From Panagrolaimus kolymaensis (taxonomy: Eukaryota > Nematoda > Chromadorea > Rhabditida > Panagrolaimidae): a DNA stretch of 64,000 nt. Under the pieces are notes generated by a model that was not told the origin of the DNA, searched no databases, and saw only the letters and a list, made by a program, of their open reading frames with translations. A program made the translations under genes and the position numbers. The stretch lies in NCBI GenBank assembly GCA_028622995.1, contig JAJQJQ010000048.1, forward strand, positions 868,001-932,000. Reading direction: 5' to 3'. This document shows positions 46,730 to 58,780 of this stretch, in pieces (the first letter of the stretch is position 1; each line of letters starts with the position of its first letter).

Positions 46730-47899
46730 AAAAATTATACCTTTAATAGCTGCTTGACTTTTTGTTCGATAAGGAGGAAATGGTTACCAACATTTTTTAT
46801 TTTTATATGTTTTTTGATGTTGGAAACTTTATCAGATCTTACTTTTTTTGTTGAAGACCACAAACATGTTTAATTTTATGTTTATATTTATAAAATGTGA
46901 TTTTTGCAAGAATTTTTTTTATTCTCTCTCAAAGTAAAAAGATGTTACTCACAACATAACTTTTTTCACCATAACTAAATTCTTTTATAAATGGCTGCTA
47001 TATGTCTTTAGCATACTTTTTGCTATAAAATAGCTATGATTTGCTATTAAAGTCACATATATTGGTATCAAATCTCTTATTAATAGTAATTTTAAGGGTA
47101 AAAAATAGTTATTATGAAAGAAAATATCATAAACACAGCTTAAAAAGTCAAAAACATCGTTGTTCAACCAACATTGGCATCTTGATGCTTTAGGGGCTAT
47201 TAATTCCATGATAACCAAAGGTATATGAAAACTTCTATGACTCGTTTGAAGCACACTTAGTGGTACTACAAATCCGTAAAAACACCACCTGACTTGTCTT
47301 GCTCTCCATAGTTGGCCAACTCAATTTATCGCGGTGCGAACTTTACGAACAACCGAATATTATGAGATAATATTGTTTTATCTTGTTGATTTATTACTTT
47401 CTATGCCATATTTTTGATTGGGATTTTCTTTTTGAAAGTAGGATAAAAAATTTGTCTTGTTTAAAAACAAAAAAGTCAACCTTTTTGTGGGCGAAAAGAA
47501 GAAAAAAAGATAAAGAGAGTCAGAATAAGAATCAAAAATTTTTGCTCGTTTAAATCTCTTATTAAAACTTTTTTCGTCAACAATATTTATTCGTTTTATA
47601 GAAAAAAAATTATAAAAAAATAAAAACAAACAATTAAATGCTTTTATGTCTTCATCAATGATTAATTTAATTTAGCTGTTTTTTTGGCGACTAACGACAA
47701 AAACAACAATAAATTTAACTTTAAAAAATTGTTAATCAAATTCGATAATATTTTTTAAATATAAAAAACATGCAAAATAACAAAAACAAAAAAACGTGAA
47801 ATCCTTTTTTTATATTTGTAAAATTAAATTTTTATTTTAGATTTTGAGTTATAAAGATTTTATAATTTTTCTTCTAAAAAATATTAACTAACGAAAAAA
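46730..47899. other. Spacer between divergent genes
   Basis: AT-rich, with no exon that I trust. Holds the promoters of lectin 2 and the receptor gene. Confidence 0.4.
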
Positions 47900-49248
47900 A
47901 TGGAAGACGATTACTACCACCCTTTTATTTATAATCAGGGCCCGATAGAATGTTCAGCTGCTAGACAGAAAGCATATTATGCAGATTATGTGACTTGCTT
48001 TTTGTTTCAAATGCCATACAAATTAAATTCCATTGGATTTGGCTATATCGCTTCAGCTTTATTGATTTTAATAATTTTGATTTCTTTATTTGGTCGAATC
48101 AAACTTAATTATCGTTGGTTCATTCTTAATTTGGCTTTAATCGATTTATTAACCTCTTTTGATTATGTTTGTGGATATGAAGATTTTAAATATACCAATA
48201 TGTATCGATGCGTTTATTATCCTGGATTACTTTGGCAATTCTTTACTTTTAATCATTATATGCTAAAAATACCATATTTTGGAATATTTTTTCTTACTGG
48301 TTCAAGATTTTTGAGTATTTATTTTTCAAATATTTATAAAAAGCTTGCAAAAACATGGAAAATTATTTTAAGTTTGTCTTCCTTCTTTTTTTAAGAATAA
48401 AAAAAGAGTTTTGTTTTTTTAGTTATCCTTGTTATTGAGATAAGTTATACCCTTTTAAATGGCAGTGCTACATTATTTAATTTGCTAATGACGGAAGCCT
48501 CTATGAAATGTTATGAACACGAGGGAAAAAGTAAGCATTTTCCGTTTAAAATGATTCTACAACTTAAACAAAAATATTTTGGTCTTTCAGCCTTTCAAGA
48601 AACATATGATATTACACATTCATATCCTCTCACCAAAGAAGCTCGTTTGATGCTAAAAGAAGAGGAAAATTGCAGATCTCGTGAACGGAATAAATATGAT
48701 TTAAAATATGATCTTGAAAAAGCAGATTTCTATGTTTTAGGAATTATATTGAGTTTATCAATTATTTTTGTAGTTTTGCTAATTATAAAAATAGGCAAGC
48801 AAATAAGATTTCAGGTAAAAAAAATTTATTTGCTTTTCAAGTTTTATTTAACTTTTTTTAGGCAACAACAAATAAAGAAATGTTAAAAACCAACATTCGA
48901 ATTGTAATTATTTTTACAATTCAAACATTATTTTTAACATTTTTATTTATTTTTGATGTTATCGTACTTTATGATAATGGCAAAATTTATAATAAAATAC
49001 ACCTGAATAATTCTTGGTTAAAAATGCTTTTCGATGAAGATATTACAATTCGATCGATTCGAGAAATACGAGTTTTTGTTGATTCTATCACAATCTTGGG
49101 ATTTATGAGTGGATATCGTGAAGATGTCAAAGATGCAGTTATTTGGATTTTTCTTGCTCCAAAACGAATATGGAAAATATTAATGGAGAAAATTAATGAT
49201 AAAAAGAAGAAAAATTCCGTAATTACCATACCATATTTTCTTACATAA
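47900..49248 (+). CDS. Serpentine 7TM chemoreceptor-like protein (paralogue of 3561-4802)
   Basis: Three exons (47900-48371, 48423-48814 and 48862-49248) give 416 residues. Intron 1 is 51 bases (GTTTGT donor, phase 1) and intron 2 is 47 bases. Seven hydrophobic segments are visible. NYRWFILNLALIDL after TM1, KIGKQIRFQ before TM6 and GYREDVKDAVIW after TM7 align with the intronless relative. The family is typical of nematode sensory receptors. The exact sr family is not assigned. Confidence 0.75.
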
Positions 49249-49440
49249 AAAGTTTTAACGAATAAATAAAAATTTTAAAGTTTCTTCAAAAAACTAAAAC
49301 ATGCGCAAATGTGTCAGTCGCCTTTAAAACGTGTTTTTCCAGCAATTATAAAGTTTTTTGCATGCTTCGCTTAAATTTTTACGCGCGTTGATAAGCATGG
49401 TACTTTTGATTGCTTTTTTATTTCATTCCTTTTATAAACT

Positions 49441-49790
49441 CACTCACTTGAAGTACAAATTCCTAAACCTTTTCCACACAACAAAAAATAAACACTCAAA
49501 ATGTTTTTTCTTCTTTTCAGACGCCTTCCACTTGGATGCGAGAGTCTCATCCGAGTTTGTCTTGCTTGAATGCATTTTCCTTTCTCGTGTCTGTCACCAC
49601 ACAGAACTTTTATTATTCATGCTGAATTCCATGCTGCCGTAATCTAAGGGCATAAAATAGATATCCGTTTTTTTCGCAAAAGCAGGCCACAATTTTGTTT
49701 AACGACTCTGCATGTTTCTTTTTTTAGTTTTAAAAAGTGTCGAAGCTACACGCTTTGAGAGAAAAAGAATGTTTTTAAAAACAAGTTTTT
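49441..49790 (+). repeat. Dispersed repeat family B, copy 2
   Basis: Begins CACTTGAAGTACAAATTCCTAAACC and has CGCCTTCCACTTGGATGCGAGAGTCT and GTTTAACGACTCTGCATG. It starts about 190 bases after the receptor stop codon. Similarity with copy 4 continues downstream to a shared AAATCA(A/G)(C/G)AGGTGATAGTT block near 49920 and 52360. Confidence 0.7.
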
Positions 49791-50379
49791 TCTTCTATTT
49801 TTTGAATATTAAAGTTAATTTTTATTGAATTTTTGTTTATGAAATTGTAAAGAATAAACTGGCTCATAAACTCGCATTTTGTAAAGAATTCAACAAGCTT
49901 AAATCAGCAGGTGATAGTTATTTTTTTTGCTCCTGTATTTAAACGTATATCTTTGTGATGGTTGGAGAGCCCTCAAGAATGCTATTTATAAACCTGAATT
50001 TTTGATGCAAACTCGTATTTCTTTGAATTTATTACCTCTTAAATTTCAACAAAGAAATTCTCTTGGAATCTTTGCTCAATCTTCTCCAAGGATGGGTCCT
50101 TTAATTAATGTCTTTAAAATGTTCTTTCTCTGCTTTTTCTTAAACTTCTACTCTTTAACTATGTCTTATTCAACAAATCGGTTACGACTGTCGTTGTTAA
50201 TCACAAAACAACTTTTGCTTTTTAAGAAATGAACGCGGTGGACATTTTTTTGTATTCTTTAATAACTAAAAAATACAACTTTTTTGAGGGAGTAAATTCT
50301 TTAACGTTTCATTTAACATAAAAGAACAATAAATTCCCATTTAAAATACTATCATTTAAAGCAAAATCAAAACAAATGT
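49791..50379. other. Spacer with possible decayed coding pieces
   Basis: Short protein-like segments on the minus strand at 49930-50220 are broken by stops and could not be assigned. No intact gene. Confidence 0.3.
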
Positions 50380-50520
50380 TTATTCTGGTAATTTTTTACA
50401 TGCAAAACTGCCAACGACATTTTCACATCCATAATCCCCAAATAATCCTAATGGACTATTTTCGCCACATGAATCTTCAAAATTATTGAATTGGATTTCT
50501 TACATTATTGCCCAATCACA
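50380..50520 (-). pseudogene. C-type lectin domain fragment
   Basis: The minus strand reads IQFNNFEDSCGENSPLGLF, then GDYGCENVVGSFACKKLPE and a TAA at 50380. This is the typical C-terminal end of a CTLD (two Cys, then FACKK). Upstream sequence is out of frame and has stops. A remnant of a third or fourth lectin gene. Confidence 0.6.
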
Positions 50521-50867
50521 AATAAATTTTGATCCCATCAAATAAATGTAAAAAAGGTGATGATCAGCTTTCAAAAATCAGTTTCAGAAAAAATGCCAAA
50601 AATTTCTTCAACGCTTATGATACAGAAATGATCGCATTTCTTATCCTTTCTAACGCCATTTGCATTCTTTGCCTGCTTAAGTTGAAAATATTGCAGCAAT
50701 CGCTGAAATTTTTTACTGAAATTTTTGTTATTTTAAAATTTTATCGACACATCTCAAATGCTTAACTTTGTTTTCCTTATATTTATAAGAAAAACGTTTT
50801 TCATATAACTTTTTAATGTGAAAATAATTTTCACAAAACTTCTAAATCTAACCCTTTTTTAAAAAGT

Positions 50868-51205
50868 GACCTTCACTTGAACTGCAAATTGTAGAGCTCC
50901 TTTTCTTCAAAATAAGAAAGAGTGAAAATAGTTTTTTTCTTTTTTTGTCGCCTTCCACTTGGATGCGAAAGTCTCCTCCATGTTTGTCATACTTGAATGC
51001 ATTTTTTTTATGTCGTGTGTTTCTCTGCCCACAGCTTTATTTATTCATGCTGAGTTTCAAATTGACTGCATCTAAGTTCTTTGAATAGACATTATTTTTT
51101 CAAAAAAATTGTCCCCGACTGCGTTTAACGACTCTGCATTCTTTTTTTCTATTTCTAAAAAGGATACAAACTACGCAATTTGAAGAAAATGTTTTAAAAT
51201 CAGTA
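50868..51205 (+). repeat. Dispersed repeat family B, copy 3
   Basis: Begins CACTTGAACTGCAAATTGTAG and has CGCCTTCCACTTGGATGCGAAAGTCT and GTTTAACGACTCTGCATTC. Just after it (near 51290) the plus strand reads WMKCYERE, which resembles SMKCYEHE of the receptor gene at 47900-49248. Confidence 0.7.
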
Positions 51206-51469
51206 TTTTACTTTTATTTTATTTTTTGAATATTTTAATTAATTTTTTTTATATTTTTGTCTATGAAAGTATTAAAAAATTAAATGGATGAAATGCTATG
51301 AACGGGAACCACAGATCCTAGACAAGGAAATAATTAGTAGTAATATAAAGTAAATGATTTTTTCCTTGTTTTTTTTCTCACTTTGAATCAAGCAAGAATT
51401 ATTTTAGATGAAAAGTGTCGTTAAATTGTCTTCATAATTATTATTTATGTGGTTTAATTAAATTTCCAA

Positions 51470-51812
51470 GATTTGTTCTGGTCGCTTAAAAACAGTTCCT
51501 TCGTAACTATCACTTTTAATATGGATCTATTTCTATGTCTTGCAACTTCAAATGGCCATGTTTCATCAATATTAAGTTCATCAAATTTTTTTCCGATAAT
51601 TCTTTTTGTATCAAAAACAGCAAATTTTTAATTTTGTTTTAATTTGTTTACAATTAGTTGACCACAAAGTTCTTTTTCTTCCTTGAATGATACATATGAG
51701 GGGAGATGTCTTTCTCCTGTATTGCCTAAAGCAATCGTTTCAATACCATTTCTACGATTTACAGCTGCAAAGCATCTAGAAGTACCAAGATCTATTCCAA
51801 TTGCATTTATAT
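51470..51812 (-). pseudogene. Hsp70 N-terminal fragment
   Basis: The minus strand reads INAIGIDLGTSRCFAAV, then NTGERHLPSYVSF, GQLIVNKLKQN, a stop codon, then FDTKRIIGKKFDELNIDETWPFE. It aligns without gaps to the first 110 residues of the Hsp70 gene at 6478-7703. The rest of the gene is missing and an internal TAA is present. Clearly dead. Confidence 0.85.
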
Positions 51813-51839
51813 TTCCATCGTGTTCCTTTTTTATTGGAA

Positions 51840-51881
51840 TTATTTATGAAAGGATATCGTGAAGATGTTAAAGATTTTTTT
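51840..51881 (+). pseudogene. Receptor C-terminal fragment
   Basis: The plus strand reads LFMKGYREDVKDFF, matching FMSGYREDVKDAV of the receptor at 47900-49248. It is fused directly to the start of repeat family B copy 4 and abuts the Hsp70 fragment on its other side. Confidence 0.6.
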
Positions 51882-51885
51882 AAAT

Positions 51886-52235
51886 GCGGCTCTCACATTA
51901 ATTGCAAATTGCTAAACCTTTTTCTCACAATAATAATAAAAGCAAAAAATGTTTTTTTCTTTTCCTGTCGCCTAACACTTGGATGCGAGAGTCTTCTACG
52001 TGTTTGCCATACTTGAATGCATTTTTCTCTCTCGCTTGTTTCTTCGCACAGAGCTTTAAGTTTTCATATTGAGCTACATGCTGCTGACATCTAAGGCAAT
52101 AGAAAAGACATCCATTTTTTGGCAAAAAGTGTCCATAAATGCGTTTAACACTCTGCATGTTTTTTTAAACTTAGTTTTAAAAAGGATAAAAGCTTCTTAC
52201 ATACTTTGAGAAAAAATTTTTTTCGTGTTTTTACT
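51886..52235 (+). repeat. Dispersed repeat family B, copy 4
   Basis: Contains CACATTAATTGCAAATTGCTAAACC, CGCCTAACACTTGGATGCGAGAGTCT and GCGTTTAACACTCTGCATG. It sits immediately after a receptor gene fragment. With copy 2 this suggests that the repeat moved as part of a duplicated receptor 3' flank. Confidence 0.7.
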
Positions 52236-52919
52236 CTATTTTTTGAATATTTAAGTTAATTTTTTTTGATATTTGTATATGAAGTTTTAAAAAATAAAGT
52301 GGCTTGTATCTCACGCTTTGTGAAGAAATCAACAAACTTAAATCAAGAGGTGATAGTTTATTTTGTAGCCCATGAATTTACAAATTTGTGGTTGAACAAA
52401 GGAAAAGTTGAACATGCCATTTGAAATGTATGTGTTTTCTACAGTTTCTTTTCTTGTTTTCTGTTGCACAATCCTTTCGTGGAACTCCGTTTGATAAATA
52501 TGCATAAGATTGATAATTTTCAGTTCGAGTAATAAGATAAAAAACAAAAAAAATAAACATATGATAAAACAGCTCCCAACCCAATTGACAAAAGGAAAAT
52601 AAATGCAATGAAATTTAAAGTAATTTTCCTAAAAATTCTTTATTCAACAAAAGTTAAAGCATTTTAGGGATATCTATCATCTTTTAAGATTTAATATAAA
52701 AATTTGAAATTTATTAAAAAAAATTGAACTATGCAAATTAGCACTTTATAGCCTAATTTTTTTATTATTAGTTTCTTGGCTTTCACAACGAAAACTGTTA
52801 TTTTAATAATAAAAAAATCTTAAGTTTTTGTTAAACTTTCTTCTTTAACTTTAACAAACAAAATACCATATCATTTATTATTTTACTTACCTACAAATTA
52901 ATAAATATCGATATATAAA
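52236..52919. other. Spacer, possible decayed 3' part of the receptor pseudogene
   Basis: Minus-strand open frames at 52338-52608 have hydrophobic segments but do not align with the C-terminus of the receptor at 34413-35584. I do not assign them. Confidence 0.3.
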
Positions 52920-53337
52920 TTAAATGGGTAAATTAACTAAAGTAAAATAAACTAAAAATATTGTTATTGGAAATGTCCATGCAGTCCATGGAAACGGAAG
53001 ATAACCAAGAAGTCCACGAGTAAACATAAAATAAATTGGGCCCGATGTTGTTACATCCTAATAACATTTTATTTTTGCTAATTTCAAAAATATTATTAAA
53101 ATAAAATTATCTCATAGGTTCAAATAACATATTCCAAAAAGCAAACGATGAATCCGTTACCAATCCAATATATAAAACTTTTTTATAATCATTTAAATTT
53201 TTAGATGATCTGAATTTAATAAGAAAAAATAAAATGAAATTAAAGAATAAACTCATTGGACTCAAAATTGCATTCAAACAAAATTTAAATTCAGTCATTA
53301 AATCAATGGAACCTGCATGGTCGTTGGAGATAGCCAT
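52920..53337 (-). pseudogene. Broken Str/Srd-like 7TM receptor gene
   Basis: Exon 1 (53337 to about 53108) encodes a start and two membrane segments like the receptor at 34413-35584 (LNDYKKVLYIGLVTDSSF against LKDYRRILLQNCIIDLF). Exon 2 starts at 53057 (DVTTSGPIYFMF) and reaches NLPI, then TAA at 52920. FIYRYLLI follows in frame. The intact relative reads LPVQFVYRYFLI there, so a CAA-type Gln codon became TAA. The exon 1 donor site also lacks GT (ATGAGATAA). Two independent lesions mark a pseudogene. Confidence 0.75.
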
Positions 53338-54177
53338 ATTTGAAGCTTTGAATGAAGAAAAAGAAAAATAAATTCCAATGAAAATTTCTAACTTTCCTTA
53401 GGTTTAAATTTATGTAAAATGTTTTTATTAAAAATATAAAAAAAACAGTTTAAAAATTTTTAAGTTGAAATAATTCGAAATCACTTCTTTTGTACTTTTT
53501 ACAAAGTACATATGTAAAAAGAAAAAGAAGTGTAGCAAAGACGGATGCGCGTAGTCATTTTTAAATACACGGAAAATCATTTTTTATTTAATTACTTGGT
53601 TACTAAACACTCATAAATTAATTAAAAATAATAAATTAAATAAAATTATTTTACAATAAATTTTTATGACCTAATTTTTTCTTTCCTTTTTTTGTGCGTG
53701 CCATTATTTTTATAATGAAGCGAGCATTTACGGATTAATAAAATGCAATGCAAAGGCTTTCTATAAATCTTACATAAGTTAGAATATTTTTTTGTTCATT
53801 GATGATTTACTTATTTACTTTCAAGTGTTAATAAAAATAATAAAGCAGCAACGGTAGCATCCAAACATGTTATTTTAAGTCAAAAATTAATTTTTAGTTT
53901 AAAAGAATAAAAAGCTTTATTGTTTTTAATAAGATCATTGTTATAACCGACGATGATTGGTCGGTCTAACAAAGACGTCCGGTTATTATGATATCAATTC
54001 ATCAGGGTCTTTACTAATCACAAAAATTACCACAAGGTACGGTACGGCGTCATCTTCAGCTATCTTCATTAAATTTTTAAATTGATGAAATTAAACTTCT
54101 TTGAAAGAAAGCAAAAAATATAAAGAAAATTGTCAAAAAGAAATATTCAAAGAACATTAATCAAGGTTAGTAATACA
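53338..54177. other. Spacer, nothing recognised
   Basis: AT-rich, with a short GC-richer patch (GGTACGGTACGGCGTC) near 54040. No gene seen. Confidence 0.4.
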
Positions 54178-54445
54178 AAAGTGAGCAAAAAAGTAAATCC
54201 AGTGTTTTCACTATAGCTTTCTCACACTTTTTTTAAATCGATTTTTTCGCGCTAAAAATTTCATACGTAAAAAAATTGTGTTTTTTAAGATAAGATTTTT
54301 TTCGTGCGCGAAAATAATGTTTATAAAAAGTAATTCAAAAACCAAAATTTTTCTTCGCGTTTTATAGTTGCTCTTGTTTTTTCCCTATCTCTGTCTTTTT
54401 GAATATTTTATTCACATTTTTTTATTTATTTTTTGTTGTCATTGA
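54178..54445 (+). repeat. Dispersed repeat, copy B (with 40417-40700)
   Basis: Diverged direct copy of 40417-40700, with the same order of TCGATTTTTT(G/C)GCGC, GCGCGAAAA and TTTTTGAATATTTTATTCACATTTTTT blocks. The 54446-54812 remainder has no gene. Confidence 0.55.
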
Positions 54446-54812
54446 CGAAAACCACCAAATCGCAATAACACCGAATTTCATCGTCCAATAATCCATCTTC
54501 CTAATCAAAAATGGACCATATTAAAGAAATCATATCAGTAAAAATTAAACTCGTCTGTTTAACCTAATTTTTCATAATATTGCACATTTTTGCTACCCTA
54601 TTATTATTATTATTCAAAATACATATAATTCCTTTTTTTTATCGAATTACTTTTCTTTCTTATTTATTCCTAACACCTCTCTGCATCATTAATATTACAA
54701 AAATAAAAATTTTAAGGTTAATAATGAGCCTCATTTTTCTTTTTGGTGAAAATAAAAAAATACAATTATTAATTCTTTTTTTAATACTAATAGATTTTTT
54801 AATAAAAAATTA

Positions 54813-56911
54813 TTACACTTTCCGATAGTTAAAAAAACCGAATGGAAAATACTTCTTAACATTGTCTGGGGTATAACAAACTATTGCCCCTTTGGCGATA
54901 ATTTCTTCGGGATTTTCAATAAACCTTACAGGTACAAAAAATGGAAGGTAGTCTTTAGCAATTGTAAAAAGTAAATGATTTGATGTAATTGCAATGGAAT
55001 GGATAGGTCCAGTGACTACCAAATCATTAAGTTTTCCAAAAATTTCCTTTATGGTTTTCTCGAAATTACTGCCTTTATTGTTGTCGAAACTAAAAAGGCT
55101 TTGGTATAAAAAAAACCCTTAACAAAATACTCTTTACATTAATTCCATTTCATTATTTGCTTTGTGAATGATATTATCAAACCATAAATTTTTTGAATTT
55201 GATAAAGAACTAATATCAATCATAGTTCGGGAAATTTCATTTTTTGGATATTTTTGAGCTTTGAATTTCGAAATAGTTACTTTCGGGTCACATGTATGAA
55301 TCAATATGTAATTATTGTCATCTGTAATGGAATATAATTTTTCTATGCCATTAGCTAACGCAAGTTGTTCATCAACAATTTCTATATTATTAAATCCTGC
55401 AGCTATCGCAGCTTTTAAAAAAGGATTGCTTTCTGATTCAGATAAATGTGATGGAATTGTCAAATGCAGAATTTTATCATATTTATCTATAAATTTAGCC
55501 GCTTCTCTTAGAAGATCTGCAAGGACTCTTTTCTCATCAATCTGAGATTCTGTACCATCGATATATAGAACAAAATAAATATTGATTTCATTTAATTGAT
55601 AAATGGCTCTTTTTTTTACACAGATGTTTCCATCGTTTTGGCTTTGAAAATAATCTAAAAAAAATAAAGTTTGTTGATTTTAGCAAGAAATTGAATATTT
55701 ATACCTATTACAGTTGGAGAGTTATAATCGACACCAACTTTTGGTGGATTAAAACCATAATCAATAGTTGCTGGAAGTTTTTTGAGGACTAAAAGTTTTT
55801 TGATTTATTAAAAAGATAAAATTTTAAAATTGTTACCTTTTGTTTTGTAATTATATATTGTAATAAGTTTGTTGCATATTGTTACCGAATATGGTGAGAT
55901 TGGAACAAAATCAAGGTTAAAAATATTATTTTCATCAATACTGAATTTAATCTGCATTTTTACATTTCTTTTGTAATTAATTATATCGCCCGCATTTTCA
56001 CCTTCCCGAATCTAAATTTTATGCTTTTGAGGATTATTGTAGTTAAAAAAACCCACAACTTCGATTTTTTCTATGCACTTGCCATCCACAAATATAGTTT
56101 TCTCGAGTGGTAATAATTTTAACTTATTGAAAGAAATTATGTTTTTTCCATTTATTTTTAAATCCAAATTTTTATCGAGATGTGCATGTACATCATATTT
56201 TAAAAGTTCTGGATCTTTTGCCAATATTCGTGCTTTTATTAGAACACAAGCATTTTGTGAAAAGTTAGTGCATATTAGCCCTTTACACTCGGGGAATGTT
56301 CTTTTGGCTAAGCTTAACATAGATTGTTGCTCTTCATCACTAATTCTACCATTTATAACTATATAGCTTGGATTTTTTTCAATACCGGAATCAAGAAAAA
56401 TTAGTATCAATTTTTCTTCCGACCATTTGCAACATGGAGCTATCAAATGTTTTACAGCTTTAGCCTTTTTATTCTTTATTTCAAATATACACCAACTGCT
56501 ACTATCAATATTCTCTATCCAAATAATGTCACCATTATTTGGTTTATGATTTGACTGAGAAATATGTCTCAAATATTCAACCGCATAAAAGTCAATAATT
56601 TGCACTTTCTGGAACCCGCATTCTTTTCCTTTTTCAATAATTTGTTTTCGAATGTCGTTTTTAACGTCATTAAAACCCAAGTGAATACAAGCATATCCCA
56701 AGTTTCCATTAAGCTCGCCTTGGATTTTCTTGAACGATCCATTAATTCCTTCAACAGTAAACTGGGGGTCTAAAAAATAAAGATTCTTAAGCACACGATG
56801 TTTCAAAACTTTACTTGGTCGAATATAAATATCTGTTTTCATTATTTTAGAAATTGAGTCGAATGCATCAGCTCGGCCATTTTCAAGATCGATCCCAACA
56901 TGAAATACCAT
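54813..56911 (-). CDS. Tandem Hsp70-like protein: pseudo-ATPase, beta domain, second pseudo-ATPase
   Basis: Five exons (56911-56057, 56011-55837, 55788-55705, 55654-55138 and 55089-54813) join in frame to 635 residues. A 45-base intron (56056-56012) removes an in-frame TAG. Unit 1 starts MVFHVGIDLENGRADAF and has KECGFQKVQIIDFYAVEYL and VLIKARILA at Hsp70-equivalent sites. A beta-sandwich follows (IREGENAG, then IKFSIDENNIFNLDF). Unit 2 opens KVGVDYNSPTVIG (about residue 363) and has LTIPSHLSESESNPFLKAAIAAGFNNIEIVDEQ (compare VPAYFxDxQRxAxxxAG, RIINEP) and ENPEEIIAKGAIV (compare NPDEAVAYGAA), ending there without a second beta domain. The GTT and GGGT phosphate loops are lost in both units, so it is probably not an ATPase. 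Role unknown. Confidence 0.75.
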
Positions 56912-58780
56912 TGTAATAATGTCAAAAAAGAATAAAATGAAAAAAAAAATATTTCAAAAAACTTATATGCTTGCTTTTTTTATCATGAACAACCCATTCG
57001 TTTTTTGGTGAGATAAAAAAAATCATGTGATAATTTTTTCAAGAACCATAAATGTCTTGCAAAGTTTTTTAAATGAAATCAATATTTTTTTATCAAAAAT
57101 AGTGTGCTTCTAAAAAAACAAAGTCATTAAAAAAATTTCATATCACAATTTTATTCTCGCGTATTTTAAAAAGCAAATTCTTTTTAAACCAATTTAAAGT
57201 TATTTAATCACAAAATTTCATTGAAACAGGAATGTGAAATAATTTGAATTTTAACCGGGAATTAACTTTCTCAGCATTTGTCATCCAAAAACAAAAGGCA
57301 TAATTGTGGAGGCTAATGTGAAGAGAGATTACTCTTTTCTGTTTACTTATTTTATCAATCTTACTTTTGTGCTTCGAATTTTTAACATTATTTTCATTTT
57401 TTGATTGCGATTTAACTAAAAATGAAAATGAACAAAGCTTTTTAAAAATTTAACCATAGTCCACTCATTTATAATTAAGATATCAGTGAAATTTTTCAAA
57501 ATAATGGAAGATATTCGATATCTTGCATAATTAAATTTTTTTGATCCAAAATCACAAAAATCCGTTTATTTCTTGAAAGAACAAAAAAAGATTTAAAAAA
57601 TTGAAAATTCCTAAATATTTCAAAATATTTTATTTAAACCACAAAAAAATGTATTTTCTCATTCGTAATTGTGTGAACAAGCTTTTTCTGTTTTTTTGTG
57701 AAACAATCCATTGCTTAAAAAGTTAAAGAAAAACTATCTTTTTTCTTTCTTCCTTTCTTTTTTGCAAACGTTTATTTTTTCTGTTGCATAGAAAAAAGAA
57801 AAACAAACATTGTTTATTTCATCAACACCAAAGACAACAGCAGTAAAAAAAAAAATAAAGGTGGAAATACTCTCTTCCATCTATCAAAAAAATGTTATGA
57901 AAGAGACTCGGTTGTTTGTGACGCTTTTTTTCTTCTTCTTTCAAAATAAACACAAACAAACATTTTTTTTTCTGCAAAGAGCCAGCCGTCGTTTGTCTGT
58001 GTCAGTCGAAGTAAAACAAACGCACGCACCCCACTATTTTTTTTAGTTCCCTTCTTTTCTCCTTTCACTTCCGAGCAAAATTGTTTGTTGTTTTGTTGTT
58101 TACTTCGTTGGTCGTTGAAAATAAATAAAATTCCAAAATAAAAAAAATAATAATGAAAGAAAAAAAGAGATTTAACGCATTTTAATTTTCAATTTTTTGA
58201 TTTTTTTGCGCCATTTTTGTCAAACCTCGATCAAAGCCATTTTCTTTGACTATTTTTGACCATTCAAATTTTTTTCTCTTTTTTTCTTCGACTCGCACTC
58301 CACAAAAACAACTTTCTTCCCGCCAATTTTTCTTTCCTTCCCTTCGCTTGTTTTTGTTTTTCCTTGCACTAAGAATTTTTTTTTCAAATCGAGCGGGCTC
58401 GTTGGCATTTTTCTTATTATTTTTTTTTTTCCTTAGCGTCCTTGCTTTTTTTCTTTTTGCTCGTTTCAAGGTTTAACGAACGATGATTTTTTATATATTT
58501 TTAGAGCGTTGAAAAAAAAAATAGAAAACAAACATTGAAACTTTTTTCCTTCATTTTTTTAGACATTAACGTCGTCGGCTGCTTTTTTTCCCGTGAAAAT
58601 ATCTTATTTTCTCGCTCGTTTGCTTGTTTTATTGTTTTTTTCTTCATTCCTTCAAATTTCAAGAGTTTTAGTTTTTTTGCATTTAAAGAAAATTGTTTAC
58701 TTTTTAGTTATTTTTTTGAAGAAATTGATACACATATTATTTTCTGAATTTATTTTAAATTTAACTAATTTCATGGAAAT
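56912..58780. other. Spacer upstream of the SUN gene
   Basis: AT-rich, with T/C-rich or A/G-rich runs around 57720-58480 whose long open frames on both strands are composition artefacts. No gene or mobile element recognised. Confidence 0.4.

Noticed and set aside
46985..47254. 89-codon minus-strand frame
   Set aside because: Hydrophobic but without receptor or lectin motifs or splice partners. Could be a fragment but cannot be supported.
58182..58476. Overlapping long frames on both strands (Lys/Arg-rich and Phe-rich)
   Set aside because: Purine/pyrimidine-biased low-complexity DNA gives open frames on both strands by composition.
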